Origin: JAFAVZ01 sp036009105
GTDB taxonomy: Bacteria > Acidobacteriota > Thermoanaerobaculia > Gp7-AA8
Length of the DNA: 12,867 nucleotides
Direction of reading: 5' to 3'
Assembly: GCA_036009105.1 (NCBI GenBank)
Contig: DASYMJ010000096.1
Span: forward strand, 1 to 12,867
The translations under genes were made by a program, and so were the position numbers. Position 1 is the first letter of the stretch. Every line of letters begins with the position of its first letter. Below are positions 1 through 6,429 of the stretch, piece after piece. The notes beneath the pieces are model-generated. The model saw only the letters and a program-made list of their open reading frames with translations, made no database searches and was not told where the DNA came from.

Positions 1-1114
1 CGACATGTTTGTCTCCGCTGTTGAGGACTGCAAACGACCGGAAGACAAATGGCAGCCCCTCGTTTTCGTTCAGTGACTCCCCGATCGCATCCCCTACGTG
101 AAAGTGCAGGTGCGGTCCCACTGCATTGCCGGAGTTCCCCAGCTCCGCGAGAACTTGCCCGCGCCTGACCCGCTGGCCGGCCTTGACCCGTATGCTCCCC
201 GGCCTCAGGTGCGCGTAGAACGCGTATTGGTTCCCTTTCAGCGTGAGCGCCAGCCAATTGCCGGAGACCGTTTCGCGGGTCATCGGCACGGCGGGAACGA
301 ACTTGCCTGAGGCCTGCGGCACGTTTTCGGCGATGCCGTCTACGACGCGCGCGATCACGCCGTCCGCGACGGCGACGACGGCGGCACCATATCCGTAGAA
401 CATCGCGTTCGTAATCTCGTCCGGGAATGGGTTCGGGAGCGTGTTCCCGGACGCATCCACCTTCATGAAATCGATCGCGAACCGTTGCGGCATTCGCGCT
501 TTGCCATGGACGGGGACGACGACCTGATGTGCGGTGTTGTAACCCGGTCCATTCGCACATTTCCACGGCCCGCCGAGCAGCGGCGGGTCCAACACCAGCG
601 GCGTGCCCTCCGCGAGGGGCACCTCGTACCCTCTGACACTCATGCCATCGCGGCTCGCGATCCGGATGGCAGGCGATTCCGCGAAGGTGATGTCATGAAA
701 CAGCCGTTCGGGCACATCGCGGCGATCCGGAAAGACCAGCCAGAAGAACAAGCCCGCGGTCTGTCCCCCCGGGATCAGGCCGACCGTCCATTCCGGCGGC
801 CGGTTGCCGCCATACAGCAGCGGAGACTCGAATTTCCAACCGTCTTTCAGCTCGGGTTCTCCGTACGTCGCCGCTTCTTTGCCGTCTCGCGCGTCCCGTA
901 CCACGACCTTGGAGACCGTGAGGTCGGCCTCCGCCAGATTGGTCACCAAGAGGTGGTACGCGAGGTACCACCGCCCGTCGCGCGCCTTGACCGGCAGCGG
1001 CCGAACGGGGGCCTGGATGTTGACCGGCACGTCCCGATAGACGCGAACCGCCTCCGCGCCACGTGCGCGAATCGCCACCACCAACAGCAGTCCGATCAGC
1101 ACCGCTCGCCGCAT
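1..1114 (-). CDS. Exported M23/LytM-family peptidase-like protein (C-terminus off the left edge)
   Basis: An uninterrupted frame runs from the ATG at 1114 to the window edge, giving at least 371 residues with no stop reached. Residues 1-22 (MRRAVLIGLLLVVAIRARGA) form a basic then hydrophobic Sec-type signal, so the product is probably periplasmic. Residues about 25-200 form a β-rich region with no family I recognise. From about 205 there is an M23/LytM β-fold: FAID with D215, YAHLRPG with H302, GQxVxxGQVLAELGNSGNAVGP at about 314-333, then HLHFH with H335/H337/H339. M23 enzymes use Zn2+ to cut peptidoglycan cross-links. The usual HxxxD zinc motif is incomplete: R211 sits four residues before D215, where His is expected. 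The protein may therefore be inactive or regulatory, or belong to a subgroup with another ligand. Family assignment is confident; catalytic activity is not. It is divergent from the small peptide gene at 1228. Confidence 0.85.
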   Translation of the reverse strand, partial: MRRAVLIGLLLVVAIRARGAEAVRVYRDVPVNIQAPVRPLPVKARDGRWYLAYHLLVTNLAEADLTVSKVVVRDARDGKEAATYGEPELKDGWKFESPLLYGGNRPPEWTVGLIPGGQTAGLFFWLVFPDRRDVPERLFHDITFAESPAIRIASRDGMSVRGYEVPLAEGTPLVLDPPLLGGPWKCANGPGYNTAHQVVVPVHGKARMPQRFAIDFMKVDASGNTLPNPFPDEITNAMFYGYGAAVVAVADGVIARVVDGIAENVPQASGKFVPAVPMTRETVSGNWLALTLKGNQYAFYAHLRPGSIRVKAGQRVRRGQVLAELGNSGNAVGPHLHFHVGDAIGESLNENEGLPFVFRSFAVLNSGDKHV

Positions 1115-1122
1115 GGCGCGAA

Positions 1123-1152
1123 ATGATATCCCGCCGTCCCACGTCGTCTTAA
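1123..1152 (-). promoter_or_regulatory. Candidate promoter of the M23-like gene
   Basis: On the minus strand TTAAGA (1152-1147) is followed after 18 nt by TATCAT (1128-1123), which matches the σ70 -10 consensus at 5 of 6 positions. The ATG at 1114 lies only 8 nt beyond the -10, so transcription would begin at or next to the start codon (leaderless mRNA). Judged by eye. Confidence 0.4.
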
Positions 1153-1163
1153 CGCCGCACCTA

Positions 1164-1192
1164 TTGCATTGCGGCCGTTAAGTCCCTATTTT
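1164..1192 (+). promoter_or_regulatory. Candidate promoter of the 51-aa peptide gene
   Basis: TTGCAT (1164-1169) and TATTTT (1187-1192) are separated by 17 nt. This would give a 5' leader of about 30 nt before the ATG at 1228, leaving room for the ribosome binding site at 1211-1217. Both hexamers are imperfect, so the call is weak. Confidence 0.3.
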
Positions 1193-1210
1193 GGGCATGC
1201 GTCACTGATG

Positions 1211-1217
1211 AAAGGAG
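1211..1217 (+). promoter_or_regulatory. Strong Shine-Dalgarno of the 51-aa peptide gene
   Basis: AAAGGAG lies 10 nt before the ATG at 1228. It is one of the clearest ribosome binding sites in the window and is the main reason to accept this short frame as a gene. Confidence 0.65.
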
Positions 1218-1227
1218 AAACCGATCC

Positions 1228-1383
1228 ATGGAACACGAAGTCAACATCGAGCTCGATTTGAACGTCGAGACCCTTGCCCTCCTCGCCCAGAACCAGCCGG
1301 CCGGCCCTTTGGGCGCCGAGTCGATCCCCATCCGCACCTGCGGCTCGTCCTCGGAGTGCTCCATTCCCATCTGCTGCCCTTGA
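1228..1383 (+). CDS. Putative RiPP (lanthipeptide-like) precursor peptide, 51 aa
   Basis: This 51-codon frame runs from ATG 1228 to TGA 1381-1383 and is preceded by AAAGGAG. The N-terminal half is acidic and aliphatic (IELDLNVETLALLAQNQ, residues 7-23), resembling FNLD-type and L-x-L-x-x-E-T-L-type leaders of class I lanthipeptide precursors. The C-terminus after about residue 30 is a compact tail (TCGSSSECSIPICCP, residues 37-51) with Cys at 38, 44, 49 and 50 and Thr/Ser at 37, 40, 41, 42 and 45, a typical substrate for (methyl)lanthionine or azole formation. Leader-like half plus Cys/Ser/Thr-rich end argues for a ribosomally made, modified peptide. No LanB, LanC, LanM, YcaO, radical SAM enzyme or transporter is in the window, so class and product are unknown. 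Alternatives are an unmodified disulfide-bonded microprotein or a metal-binding peptide. It converges on the antitoxin gene ending at 1417. Confidence 0.6.
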   Translation: MEHEVNIELDLNVETLALLAQNQPAGPLGAESIPIRTCGSSSECSIPICCP

Positions 1384-1395
1384 CGCCGCCAAGAC

Positions 1396-1409
1396 GACGC
1401 CTCAGCGTC
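1396..1409. terminator. Weak hairpin between convergent genes
   Basis: GACGC-CTCA-GCGTC forms a 5-bp stem with a 4-nt loop in the 33-bp gap between the peptide gene and the antitoxin stop codon. There is no T-tract on either side, so a terminator role is only suggested by position. Confidence 0.2.
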
Positions 1410-1416
1410 AGCGCGA

Positions 1417-1707
1417 TCAAGCCGCCGATTCGAGATTCTCGCGAATGATCCGCGGGTGACGAGCCGCAATTCGCAACAACGCGATTGCCGGACCGTCCGG
1501 ATGTCGCCTGCCCTGTTCCCAGTTGCGGAGGGTGTGAACGCTGATGCCCATCGCCCGGGCGAACTGCATTTGGGTCAGTCCGACGAATCGCCGAAGCGCA
1601 GAGATGTCTTCACCCGATTGAAATTGGCCGAGCATGAGCCGCTTTCGCAGACGTGCCGGAATGGCTCTGGCCAGCTGTTTCTCCGTCAATTCAGGAATTT
1701 CAGTCAT
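1417..1707 (-). CDS. XRE/HigA-like helix-turn-helix antitoxin (BrnT-associated)
   Basis: A 96-aa protein with a short N-terminal region (about 1-33) and a C-terminal HTH. The HTH core is TQMQFARAMGISVHTLRNWE at 45-64, followed by QGRRHPDGPAIALLR, the sequence style of HigA/NadS-like antitoxins. Its ATG (1707-1705) overlaps the TGA of the BrnT-like gene in an ATGA junction, so the two are one translationally coupled operon with the toxin first. In such modules the antitoxin binds the toxin and represses the shared promoter. The usual partner of BrnT is BrnA, a ribbon-helix-helix protein, but HTH partners also occur. DNA binding is confidently predicted; antitoxin function is inferred from the partner. 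Confidence 0.85.
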   Translation of the reverse strand: MTEIPELTEKQLARAIPARLRKRLMLGQFQSGEDISALRRFVGLTQMQFARAMGISVHTLRNWEQGRRHPDGPAIALLRIAARHPRIIRENLESAA

Positions 1708-2009
1708 TGCCGTTCTTCCATGTGAGAGCGGTAGAGGACCCGCTCACGCTCCGTCGCCCAACGAGCACTGATGATACGAACGGCTCCCTCGTCCCGCTCC
1801 GTCCAAATGATCAGCACGAGGCCGCGTCGAATCGGGCCGATCGCAATGAACCGCTCCTCGACGACAGAATGCTCGTCGTCAAAAATCTCCAGGTAGTGGC
1901 CCGACCGGAAAAGCTCACTGGCTTCGTCGAAGCTGACACCATGTTTTCGCTGGTTCGCCAGGCTCTTCGCGTCGTCCCACGCGACCTTCACCGGGCCAGT
2001 GTAAGCCAT
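1704..2009 (-). CDS. brnT: BrnT family toxin (DUF497), RelE-like ribonuclease fold
   Basis: A 101-aa protein with BrnT hallmarks in order: VAWDDAKSLANQRKHGVSFDEA (9-30; N-x-x-KHGVSF is diagnostic), an acidic DDEHS (44-48), EERFIAIG (51-58), then VRIISARWATERER (77-90), the conserved ISAR-A-x-x-E-R end. The length matches the family (about 90-100 aa). BrnT toxins are RNases that stop translation and are neutralised by the partner antitoxin, here the downstream HTH gene that overlaps by 4 bp. The ATG at 2009 lies within one arm of a perfect 10-bp inverted repeat (2002-2032), likely the autoregulatory operator. A weak GGTAGG precedes the start. The gene appears intact. Confidence 0.9.
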   Translation of the reverse strand: MAYTGPVKVAWDDAKSLANQRKHGVSFDEASELFRSGHYLEIFDDEHSVVEERFIAIGPIRRGLVLIIWTERDEGAVRIISARWATERERVLYRSHMEERQ

Positions 2010-2032
2010 TGGCCTACCAGGTCAATGGCTTA
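2002..2032. promoter_or_regulatory. Perfect 10-bp inverted repeat over the brnT start (operator/hairpin)
   Basis: TAAGCCATTG (2002-2011) and CAATGGCTTA (2023-2032) are exact reverse complements separated by 11 nt. The brnT start codon lies in one arm and its weak ribosome binding site in the loop. The size and spacing suit a dimeric repressor, most simply the HTH antitoxin. In RNA the same sequence could fold and hide the start codon. Confidence 0.6.
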
Positions 2033-2164
2033 GGTTCCCGATCGCGAAGCCGGCGCAATCAGGAATTCGATTGCTGTGTCGATCGCGGGATCGCAACGCA
2101 CCGCGCCAATCCCAACCGCGTTGCACCTGCCCCATCTCCCGTCCCGCCAGCCCTCCCCCTCCCG

Positions 2165-2170
2165 TACAAT
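2165..2170 (+). promoter_or_regulatory. Candidate -10 box of the lysA operon
   Basis: TACAAT lies 10 nt before the chosen lysA start at 2181, and there is no Shine-Dalgarno in between (only C/G). This fits leaderless transcription and supports 2181 over upstream in-frame starts. No -35 is recognisable. Confidence 0.35.
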
Positions 2171-2180
2171 CCCCCCGCGC

Positions 2181-3419
2181 ATGCGGTTCGTCGACGGCTC
2201 CCTTCTCATCGAAAACATCTCTGCTGCGGATCTGGCCCGGAGGTTCGGGACGCCGGTGTACGTGTACGAGGCGGGCGTCATCCGGCGGCAGATCGTGAAC
2301 GTGCAGAGAGCGTTTGCCAGGCTCCCCTTCCGGCCCTTCTACGCCATGAAAGCCAATGGCGCGGTGGCCATCCTGAGGATGGTCAAAGAGGCCGGGTTCG
2401 GATGTGATTGCGTATCGCCGGGGGAGATCTTTCTCGCCCGGAAGGCCGGCTTCGGGGCGGAGGACATCTGGTTCACCTGCTCCAACGTCTCGGACGAAGA
2501 CATGAGGGCCATTCCGGACGAGAGGATCGTCGTCAACGTCAACTCCATGTCCGAGATCGACCGCCTCCTGACCCTGGGCATCCGCAACCCGATCGCGTTG
2601 CGGATCAACCCGGACGTCGGAGCGGGGCATCATGCGGACGTCGTCACGGCGGGCGGGGGGGTGAAGTTCGGGATCGAGCTGGCGGAAGTGGCCCAGGCAA
2701 GGATGATCGTGGAGGATGCGGGGCGGCAGGTGGTCGGCATCCACGCCCACATCGGCTCCGGCATCGACGACCTCGCACCGCTGCTCCGCGCGGCGGGCAC
2801 GCTGCTCCAGCTTTCGGGGGACTTTCCGAACCTGCGATTCATCAACTTCGGAGGGGGCATCTCCATCCCCTACCGGCCGGGCGAGAGCGAGTTCCCCATC
2901 GCAACGTACGGCGAAGAGTTGACCACGATTGCGGACTCGCGGCTCAGAGCAAGAGGTCTGCAGGCCATCCTCGAGCCGGGACGCTACGTGGTCGCCCAGG
3001 CGGGGACGCTCCTCGCGCGCATCACGGCGAAGCGGATCAGCGGCGGCTTCGAGTGGATCGGCTGCGACACCGGCTTCAACCACCTGGTGCGGCCGTCCAA
3101 GTACGGCGCGTATCACCACATCGTGAATGCCAGCCGCGATCCGGGCGGCGTGCAGCGGGACGTCGTCGTGGCGGGCAACATCTGCGAGTCGGGCGACGTC
3201 TTCACGCGCGACGCCGGCGGCCACGTCGTGCCGCGGGCCATCGTCGATCCGCACATCGGCGACCTCCTCGCCTTCCGCGACGCCGGAGCGTACGGCTTCT
3301 CCATGGCCTCGCACTACAACGCCCGCCTGCTGCCCCCGGAGGTGCTGGTGGATGAGGATGAGGCGCGGGTGATCAGGGCCAGGCAGACGTTCGAGCATCT
3401 GCTGGAGGGACAAGAGTGA
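2181..3419 (+). CDS. lysA: Diaminopimelate decarboxylase-type PLP enzyme (LysA)
   Basis: A 412-aa fold-type III (alanine racemase-like) decarboxylase. DAP decarboxylase (EC 4.1.1.20) turns meso-diaminopimelate into L-lysine in the cytoplasm. Visible landmarks: FYAMKAN with the PLP lysine K57; GCDCVSPGE (74-82); HAHIGSG (188-194); the phosphate-binding FGGG (223-226); EPGR (265-268); CESGD (335-339) with catalytic Cys335; YGFSMASHYN (371-380). The length matches monofunctional LysA. The ATG at 2181 is chosen because it begins conserved sequence; an earlier in-frame start at 2076 would add a Pro/Ser-rich tail unlike the family. Its TGA overlaps the GTG of the next gene (GTGA), so it is coupled to a deacylase-like lipoprotein and a permease. 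It could therefore be a catabolic paralogue acting on another diamino acid rather than the biosynthetic copy. Confidence 0.9.
   Translation: MRFVDGSLLIENISAADLARRFGTPVYVYEAGVIRRQIVNVQRAFARLPFRPFYAMKANGAVAILRMVKEAGFGCDCVSPGEIFLARKAGFGAEDIWFTCSNVSDEDMRAIPDERIVVNVNSMSEIDRLLTLGIRNPIALRINPDVGAGHHADVVTAGGGVKFGIELAEVAQARMIVEDAGRQVVGIHAHIGSGIDDLAPLLRAAGTLLQLSGDFPNLRFINFGGGISIPYRPGESEFPIATYGEELTTIADSRLRARGLQAILEPGRYVVAQAGTLLARITAKRISGGFEWIGCDTGFNHLVRPSKYGAYHHIVNASRDPGGVQRDVVVAGNICESGDVFTRDAGGHVVPRAIVDPHIGDLLAFRDAGAYGFSMASHYNARLLPPEVLVDEDEARVIRARQTFEHLLEGQE
3404..3410 (+). promoter_or_regulatory. Shine-Dalgarno fixing the GTG start of the deacylase-like gene
   Basis: GGAGGGA ends 5 nt before the GTG at 3416. 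It lies inside the 3' end of lysA and supports translational coupling and the non-ATG start. Confidence 0.6.
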
Positions 3420-5053
3420 AACGCGCGCTGCTGATCCCCATCCTCTTCATCGCCGCCTGCGCGCATACACCGCAACCGCCCATGCTCGACCTCAAGATCA
3501 CGAACGGACGCATCATCGACGGCTCCGGCGCGCCGTGGTTCCGCGGCGAGGTCGGCATCAAAGGCAACACCATCGTCGCCGTCGGCGATCTCGCGCAGCT
3601 GACCGCCGCCACCACGGTCGACGCGCACGACCGCATCGTCGCTCCCGGCTTCATCGACCTGCTCGGCCAGTCGCAGCAGTCCGTCCTCACCGATCCGCAC
3701 CTGGAGGCGAAAGTGCGGCAGGGCGTGACGACCGAGGTGACGGGCGAAGGAACGTCGCCCGGCCCGATCAGAATCGATCCCGACGCGAAGGAAAAGCCGC
3801 GCTGGATCTCCCTCGGCGACTACCTCGACCTGGTCGACCGCCAGGGCTCCGCCATCAACTTCGCGCTGCTCGTCGGCGCCTCCAACCCGCGTGAGATCGT
3901 GATCGGCGAGGTCAACCGGCCGCCTACCGAGACCGAGATGCGGCAGATGGAAGACATCATCGACCGGGCCATGCGGGACGGCGCCATCGGCCTCTCGACG
4001 TCGCTCATTTACCTGCCCGCCATGTACTCGACCACGGACGAGATCGTGAGACTGGCTCGCGTCGCGGCCAGGTACGATGGCATGTACTTCACGCACATGC
4101 GCGACGAGGGCGACCACATCGACGACGGCCTCGACGAGACGTTCCGCATCGGGCGCGAGGCGAAGATCCCGGTCAACATCTGGCACCTGAAAGTCGGCGG
4201 GCGGACGAACTGGGGCCGCATGCCGCACGTCATCGAGCGCATCGAGGCCGCGCGGCGGGAAGGCATCGACGCGGCGGCGAACGTCTATCCCTATCCGGCA
4301 TCGTCCACCGGACTGAGCACGCTCGTCCCGAACTGGGCGCTGGAGGGTGGCTACGCGGAATTGCAGAAGCGGCTGCGCGATCCGCGGCAGCGGCCGCGCA
4401 TCGCCGAGGAGCTGCGGCGGCAGTTCGAGAAACGGGGGGAGCGCGGCATCTACGTGGCGCGCATCGACAACCCGGAGCTGGCAAAGTACGAGAAGAAATT
4501 CGTCGAGCAGATCGCGGCGGAGATGGGCGTCGGGCCGGAAGAGGCGATGATGACGCTCTACGAGCAGACGAAGGGCTCGCCGAACGTGATCTTCTTCTCC
4601 ATGAGTGAGGATGACGTGCAGTTCGCGCTCAGGCAGCCGTGGGTCTCGATCGGCGCCGACTCCGGTGCGCCGACCGCCACCGCCCGCGCGCGCAATGTGG
4701 CCGTGCATCCCCGCGCGTACGGCACGTTCGCGCGCGTGGCCGGCCACTACGTGCGGGACGTGAAGCTCTTCTCGCTGGAAGAAGCGGTGCGCAAGATGTC
4801 CTCCCAGGCGGCGGCGCGCGCGCATCTGTACGACCGCGGCGTGCTGCGCGCGGGGATGAAGGCCGACGTCATCATCTTCGATGCGGCCACCATCAGCGAT
4901 CCATCGACGTTTGACGATCCGCATCATTTCGCGGAGGGTGTTTCGGACGTGTTCGTGAACGGCGTGGGAGTGCTGCGCGATGGCAAGATGACCGCCGCGC
5001 TGCCGGGAAGGACGATTCGTGGCAAAGGTTATCGACGAGTTGCTGGTTACTAG
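3416..5053 (+). CDS. N-acyl-D-amino-acid deacylase-like amidohydrolase lipoprotein
   Basis: A 545-aa amidohydrolase-superfamily protein starting at GTG. A lipoprotein signal (LFIAAC, Cys15) places it on the envelope. The N-terminal β-sandwich (about 25-75, LDLKITNGRIIDGSGAPWF) and VAPGFID (75-81) are typical of D-aminoacylase-type enzymes, which release D-amino acids from N-acyl forms. Conserved barrel sites are YFTHMRDEG (224-232, His227), NIWHLKVGG (254-262, His257) and SIGADSG (411-417, Asp415); SSQAAARAHLYDRGVLRAGMKADVIIFD (462-489) is the usual C-terminal closure. The HxH after FID is absent (FIDLLGQSQQS), and the Cys of the D-aminoacylase metal site is replaced in TTEVTGEG (105-112). 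This may be a mononuclear subgroup with a different substrate. The last residues and the stop codon lie inside an inverted-repeat structure (5037-5126). It is coupled to lysA by a 4-bp overlap. Confidence 0.8.
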   Translation: MKRALLIPILFIAACAHTPQPPMLDLKITNGRIIDGSGAPWFRGEVGIKGNTIVAVGDLAQLTAATTVDAHDRIVAPGFIDLLGQSQQSVLTDPHLEAKVRQGVTTEVTGEGTSPGPIRIDPDAKEKPRWISLGDYLDLVDRQGSAINFALLVGASNPREIVIGEVNRPPTETEMRQMEDIIDRAMRDGAIGLSTSLIYLPAMYSTTDEIVRLARVAARYDGMYFTHMRDEGDHIDDGLDETFRIGREAKIPVNIWHLKVGGRTNWGRMPHVIERIEAARREGIDAAANVYPYPASSTGLSTLVPNWALEGGYAELQKRLRDPRQRPRIAEELRRQFEKRGERGIYVARIDNPELAKYEKKFVEQIAAEMGVGPEEAMMTLYEQTKGSPNVIFFSMSEDDVQFALRQPWVSIGADSGAPTATARARNVAVHPRAYGTFARVAGHYVRDVKLFSLEEAVRKMSSQAAARAHLYDRGVLRAGMKADVIIFDAATISDPSTFDDPHHFAEGVSDVFVNGVGVLRDGKMTAALPGRTIRGKGYRRVAGY

Positions 5054-5126
5054 TTGCTGGTTACTGGTAGAGGGGACAAAGAACGATGCCGGCTACTAGC
5101 AACCAGCAACCAGCAACCAGCAACTC
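5037..5126. repeat. 34-bp inverted arms of heptamer-type repeats around a start codon
   Basis: Left arm 5037-5070 and right arm 5093-5126 are reverse complements at 30 of 34 positions; one difference is a G·U pair and three are A·C. The left arm contains two exact tandem copies of AGTTGCTGGTTACT (5038-5051, 5052-5065). The right arm is successive AGCAACC heptamers. The 22-nt loop (5071-5092) holds AGGGGA and the ATG of the permease. The left arm supplies the last codons and TAG stop of the deacylase gene; the right arm encodes the permease N-terminus (QQPATSN-like). Confidence 0.85.
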
Positions 5127-6429
5127 AGCAAAGCTCGTCAGGACCGTCGGCTTCTGGGGCCTGGTGGCGATGTGCATCAACGCCGTCGTCGGCTCGGGCG
5201 TCTTCCTCCTGCCGAGCGAGTCGTACAAGCTGCTGGGGCCTTTCTCGCTCTGGGCGCCGCTGCTCTTCGCCGTGCCGGTGTTCATCCTCGTGCTCTGCTT
5301 CGCCGAGGCGGCCAGCCACTTCAGCGAGCCGGGCGGCGCGTATCTGTATGCGCGCACCGCGTTCGGCGACTTCATCGGCTTCGAGACCGGCTGGATGAAC
5401 TGGCTGGCCCGCGTCACCTCGCTCGCCTCGCTCTCCAACGGCTTCGTGCTCGCCCTGGCCCGATTGCACGAGCCGCTCGGCAGCGGCACGGCTCGCACGG
5501 CGATCATCCTCGGCTCGATCCTGATCCTGGCCACCATCCACTTCGTCGGCGTGCGCTACGGCGCCGCCTCGATCTACGTCTTCACCCTCGGCAAGCTGAT
5601 TCCGCTGGTGGGCTTCATCATCGTGGCCCTGATCGTGTGGCGCACCAATCCGATTCCCGGCTCCTTCGTGCTGCCCGGGGCGGGAACGAAGTGGAACGAT
5701 GCGGCGCTGTTCATGCTCTTCGCGTACGCGGGCTTCGAAAACATGGGGGTGCCGGCGGGCGAGTTCAAGAACCCGAAGCGCGATCTGCCGCGGGCGCTCC
5801 TGGTCGGCACGCTGGCCATCGCCATCATCTACGTGCTGGCCCAGCTCGGCGCGATGTCGGCCCTGCCCGATCTCTCCAATTCATCGACCCCGATCGCCGA
5901 CGCGGCGGCGCAGCTCATCGGGCCGATCGGCGCGCTGCTGGTGACCGTCGGCGCGCTGCTCTCCATGGCCGGCACGAACTCGGGCACGGTGCTGGAAGGC
6001 TCGCGCATGCTCTACGCGCTCTCCCTCGGGCGCTCCCGGCTGCGCCTGCTCAGCTACGTGCATCCCCGCTTCCGGACCCCGTCCGTGGCCATCATCATCC
6101 ATGTCTGCTTCGCCGCGGCGCTCGCCCTCGGCGGGTCGTTCGCGTACCTCGCTCTGCTCTCCTCGACGGCGCGCCTGGCGACGTATCTCTTCACCTGCGC
6201 CGGCGTGCCGTTCCTGCGCAAGCTCGGCGGCGGGTTCCGCCTGCCGCTGATCCTCCCCATCCTGGGGACGCTGGTCTCGCTCACCCTCGTCGTCACCCTG
6301 GACAGCTCCAAGCTGATCGCGGCCGCGATCGCGATTCTCGTCGGCGGACTCTTGTATCTGCTCTCCACGATCGGCGCGCCGCTTGCTCCAGTAACCGAGC
6401 ATGAGCGAACAACCGATGACATTGCGTGA
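5086..6429 (+). CDS. APC-superfamily amino acid permease
   Basis: A 447-aa polytopic inner-membrane transporter of the amino acid-polyamine-organocation superfamily, with about 12 hydrophobic segments from residue 20. TM1 carries the family signature INAVVGSGVFLLP (31-43; the GSG loop contacts the substrate amino group). FSEPGGAYLYARTAFGDFIGF matches the TM2/TM3 region, and LFAYAGFENMGVPAGEFKNPKRDLPRAL is the classic TM6 region. Substrate is unknown; an amino acid is likely. The start at 5086 follows AGGGGA by 9 nt and no later start precedes TM1. Residues 2-14 (PATSNQQPATSNS) are encoded by the heptamer repeat and look like an added low-complexity tail. The position after LysA and a deacylase-like lipoprotein suggests import of released amino acids. 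The 3' end overlaps the next small gene by 29 nt. Confidence 0.9.
   Translation: MPATSNQQPATSNSAKLVRTVGFWGLVAMCINAVVGSGVFLLPSESYKLLGPFSLWAPLLFAVPVFILVLCFAEAASHFSEPGGAYLYARTAFGDFIGFETGWMNWLARVTSLASLSNGFVLALARLHEPLGSGTARTAIILGSILILATIHFVGVRYGAASIYVFTLGKLIPLVGFIIVALIVWRTNPIPGSFVLPGAGTKWNDAALFMLFAYAGFENMGVPAGEFKNPKRDLPRALLVGTLAIAIIYVLAQLGAMSALPDLSNSSTPIADAAAQLIGPIGALLVTVGALLSMAGTNSGTVLEGSRMLYALSLGRSRLRLLSYVHPRFRTPSVAIIIHVCFAAALALGGSFAYLALLSSTARLATYLFTCAGVPFLRKLGGGFRLPLILPILGTLVSLTLVVTLDSSKLIAAAIAILVGGLLYLLSTIGAPLAPVTEHERTTDDIA

Noticed and set aside
485..1126. Plus-strand 213-codon frame opposite the M23-like gene
   Set aside because: The minus strand encodes a signal peptide and M23 motifs across the same interval; the plus-strand translation is Arg-rich without motifs.
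2076..2180. Upstream start for lysA adding 35 residues
   Set aside because: The added sequence is Pro/Ser/Arg-rich and unlike LysA N-termini; TACAAT at 2165-2170 would lie inside the coding region.
2022..3413. Long open frame antisense to lysA (463 codons)
   Set aside because: It is rich in Arg, Asp, His and Pro with no domain, and lies opposite a gene with full LysA motifs; GC-rich third positions create such shadows.
3314..4927. Long open frame antisense to the deacylase-like gene (537 codons)
   Set aside because: Low-complexity Arg/His/Asp composition and no recognisable motif; the plus strand carries a coherent amidohydrolase.
5038..5126. CRISPR array
   Set aside because: The units are 7-14 bp, contiguous and in opposite orientations, without unique spacers.
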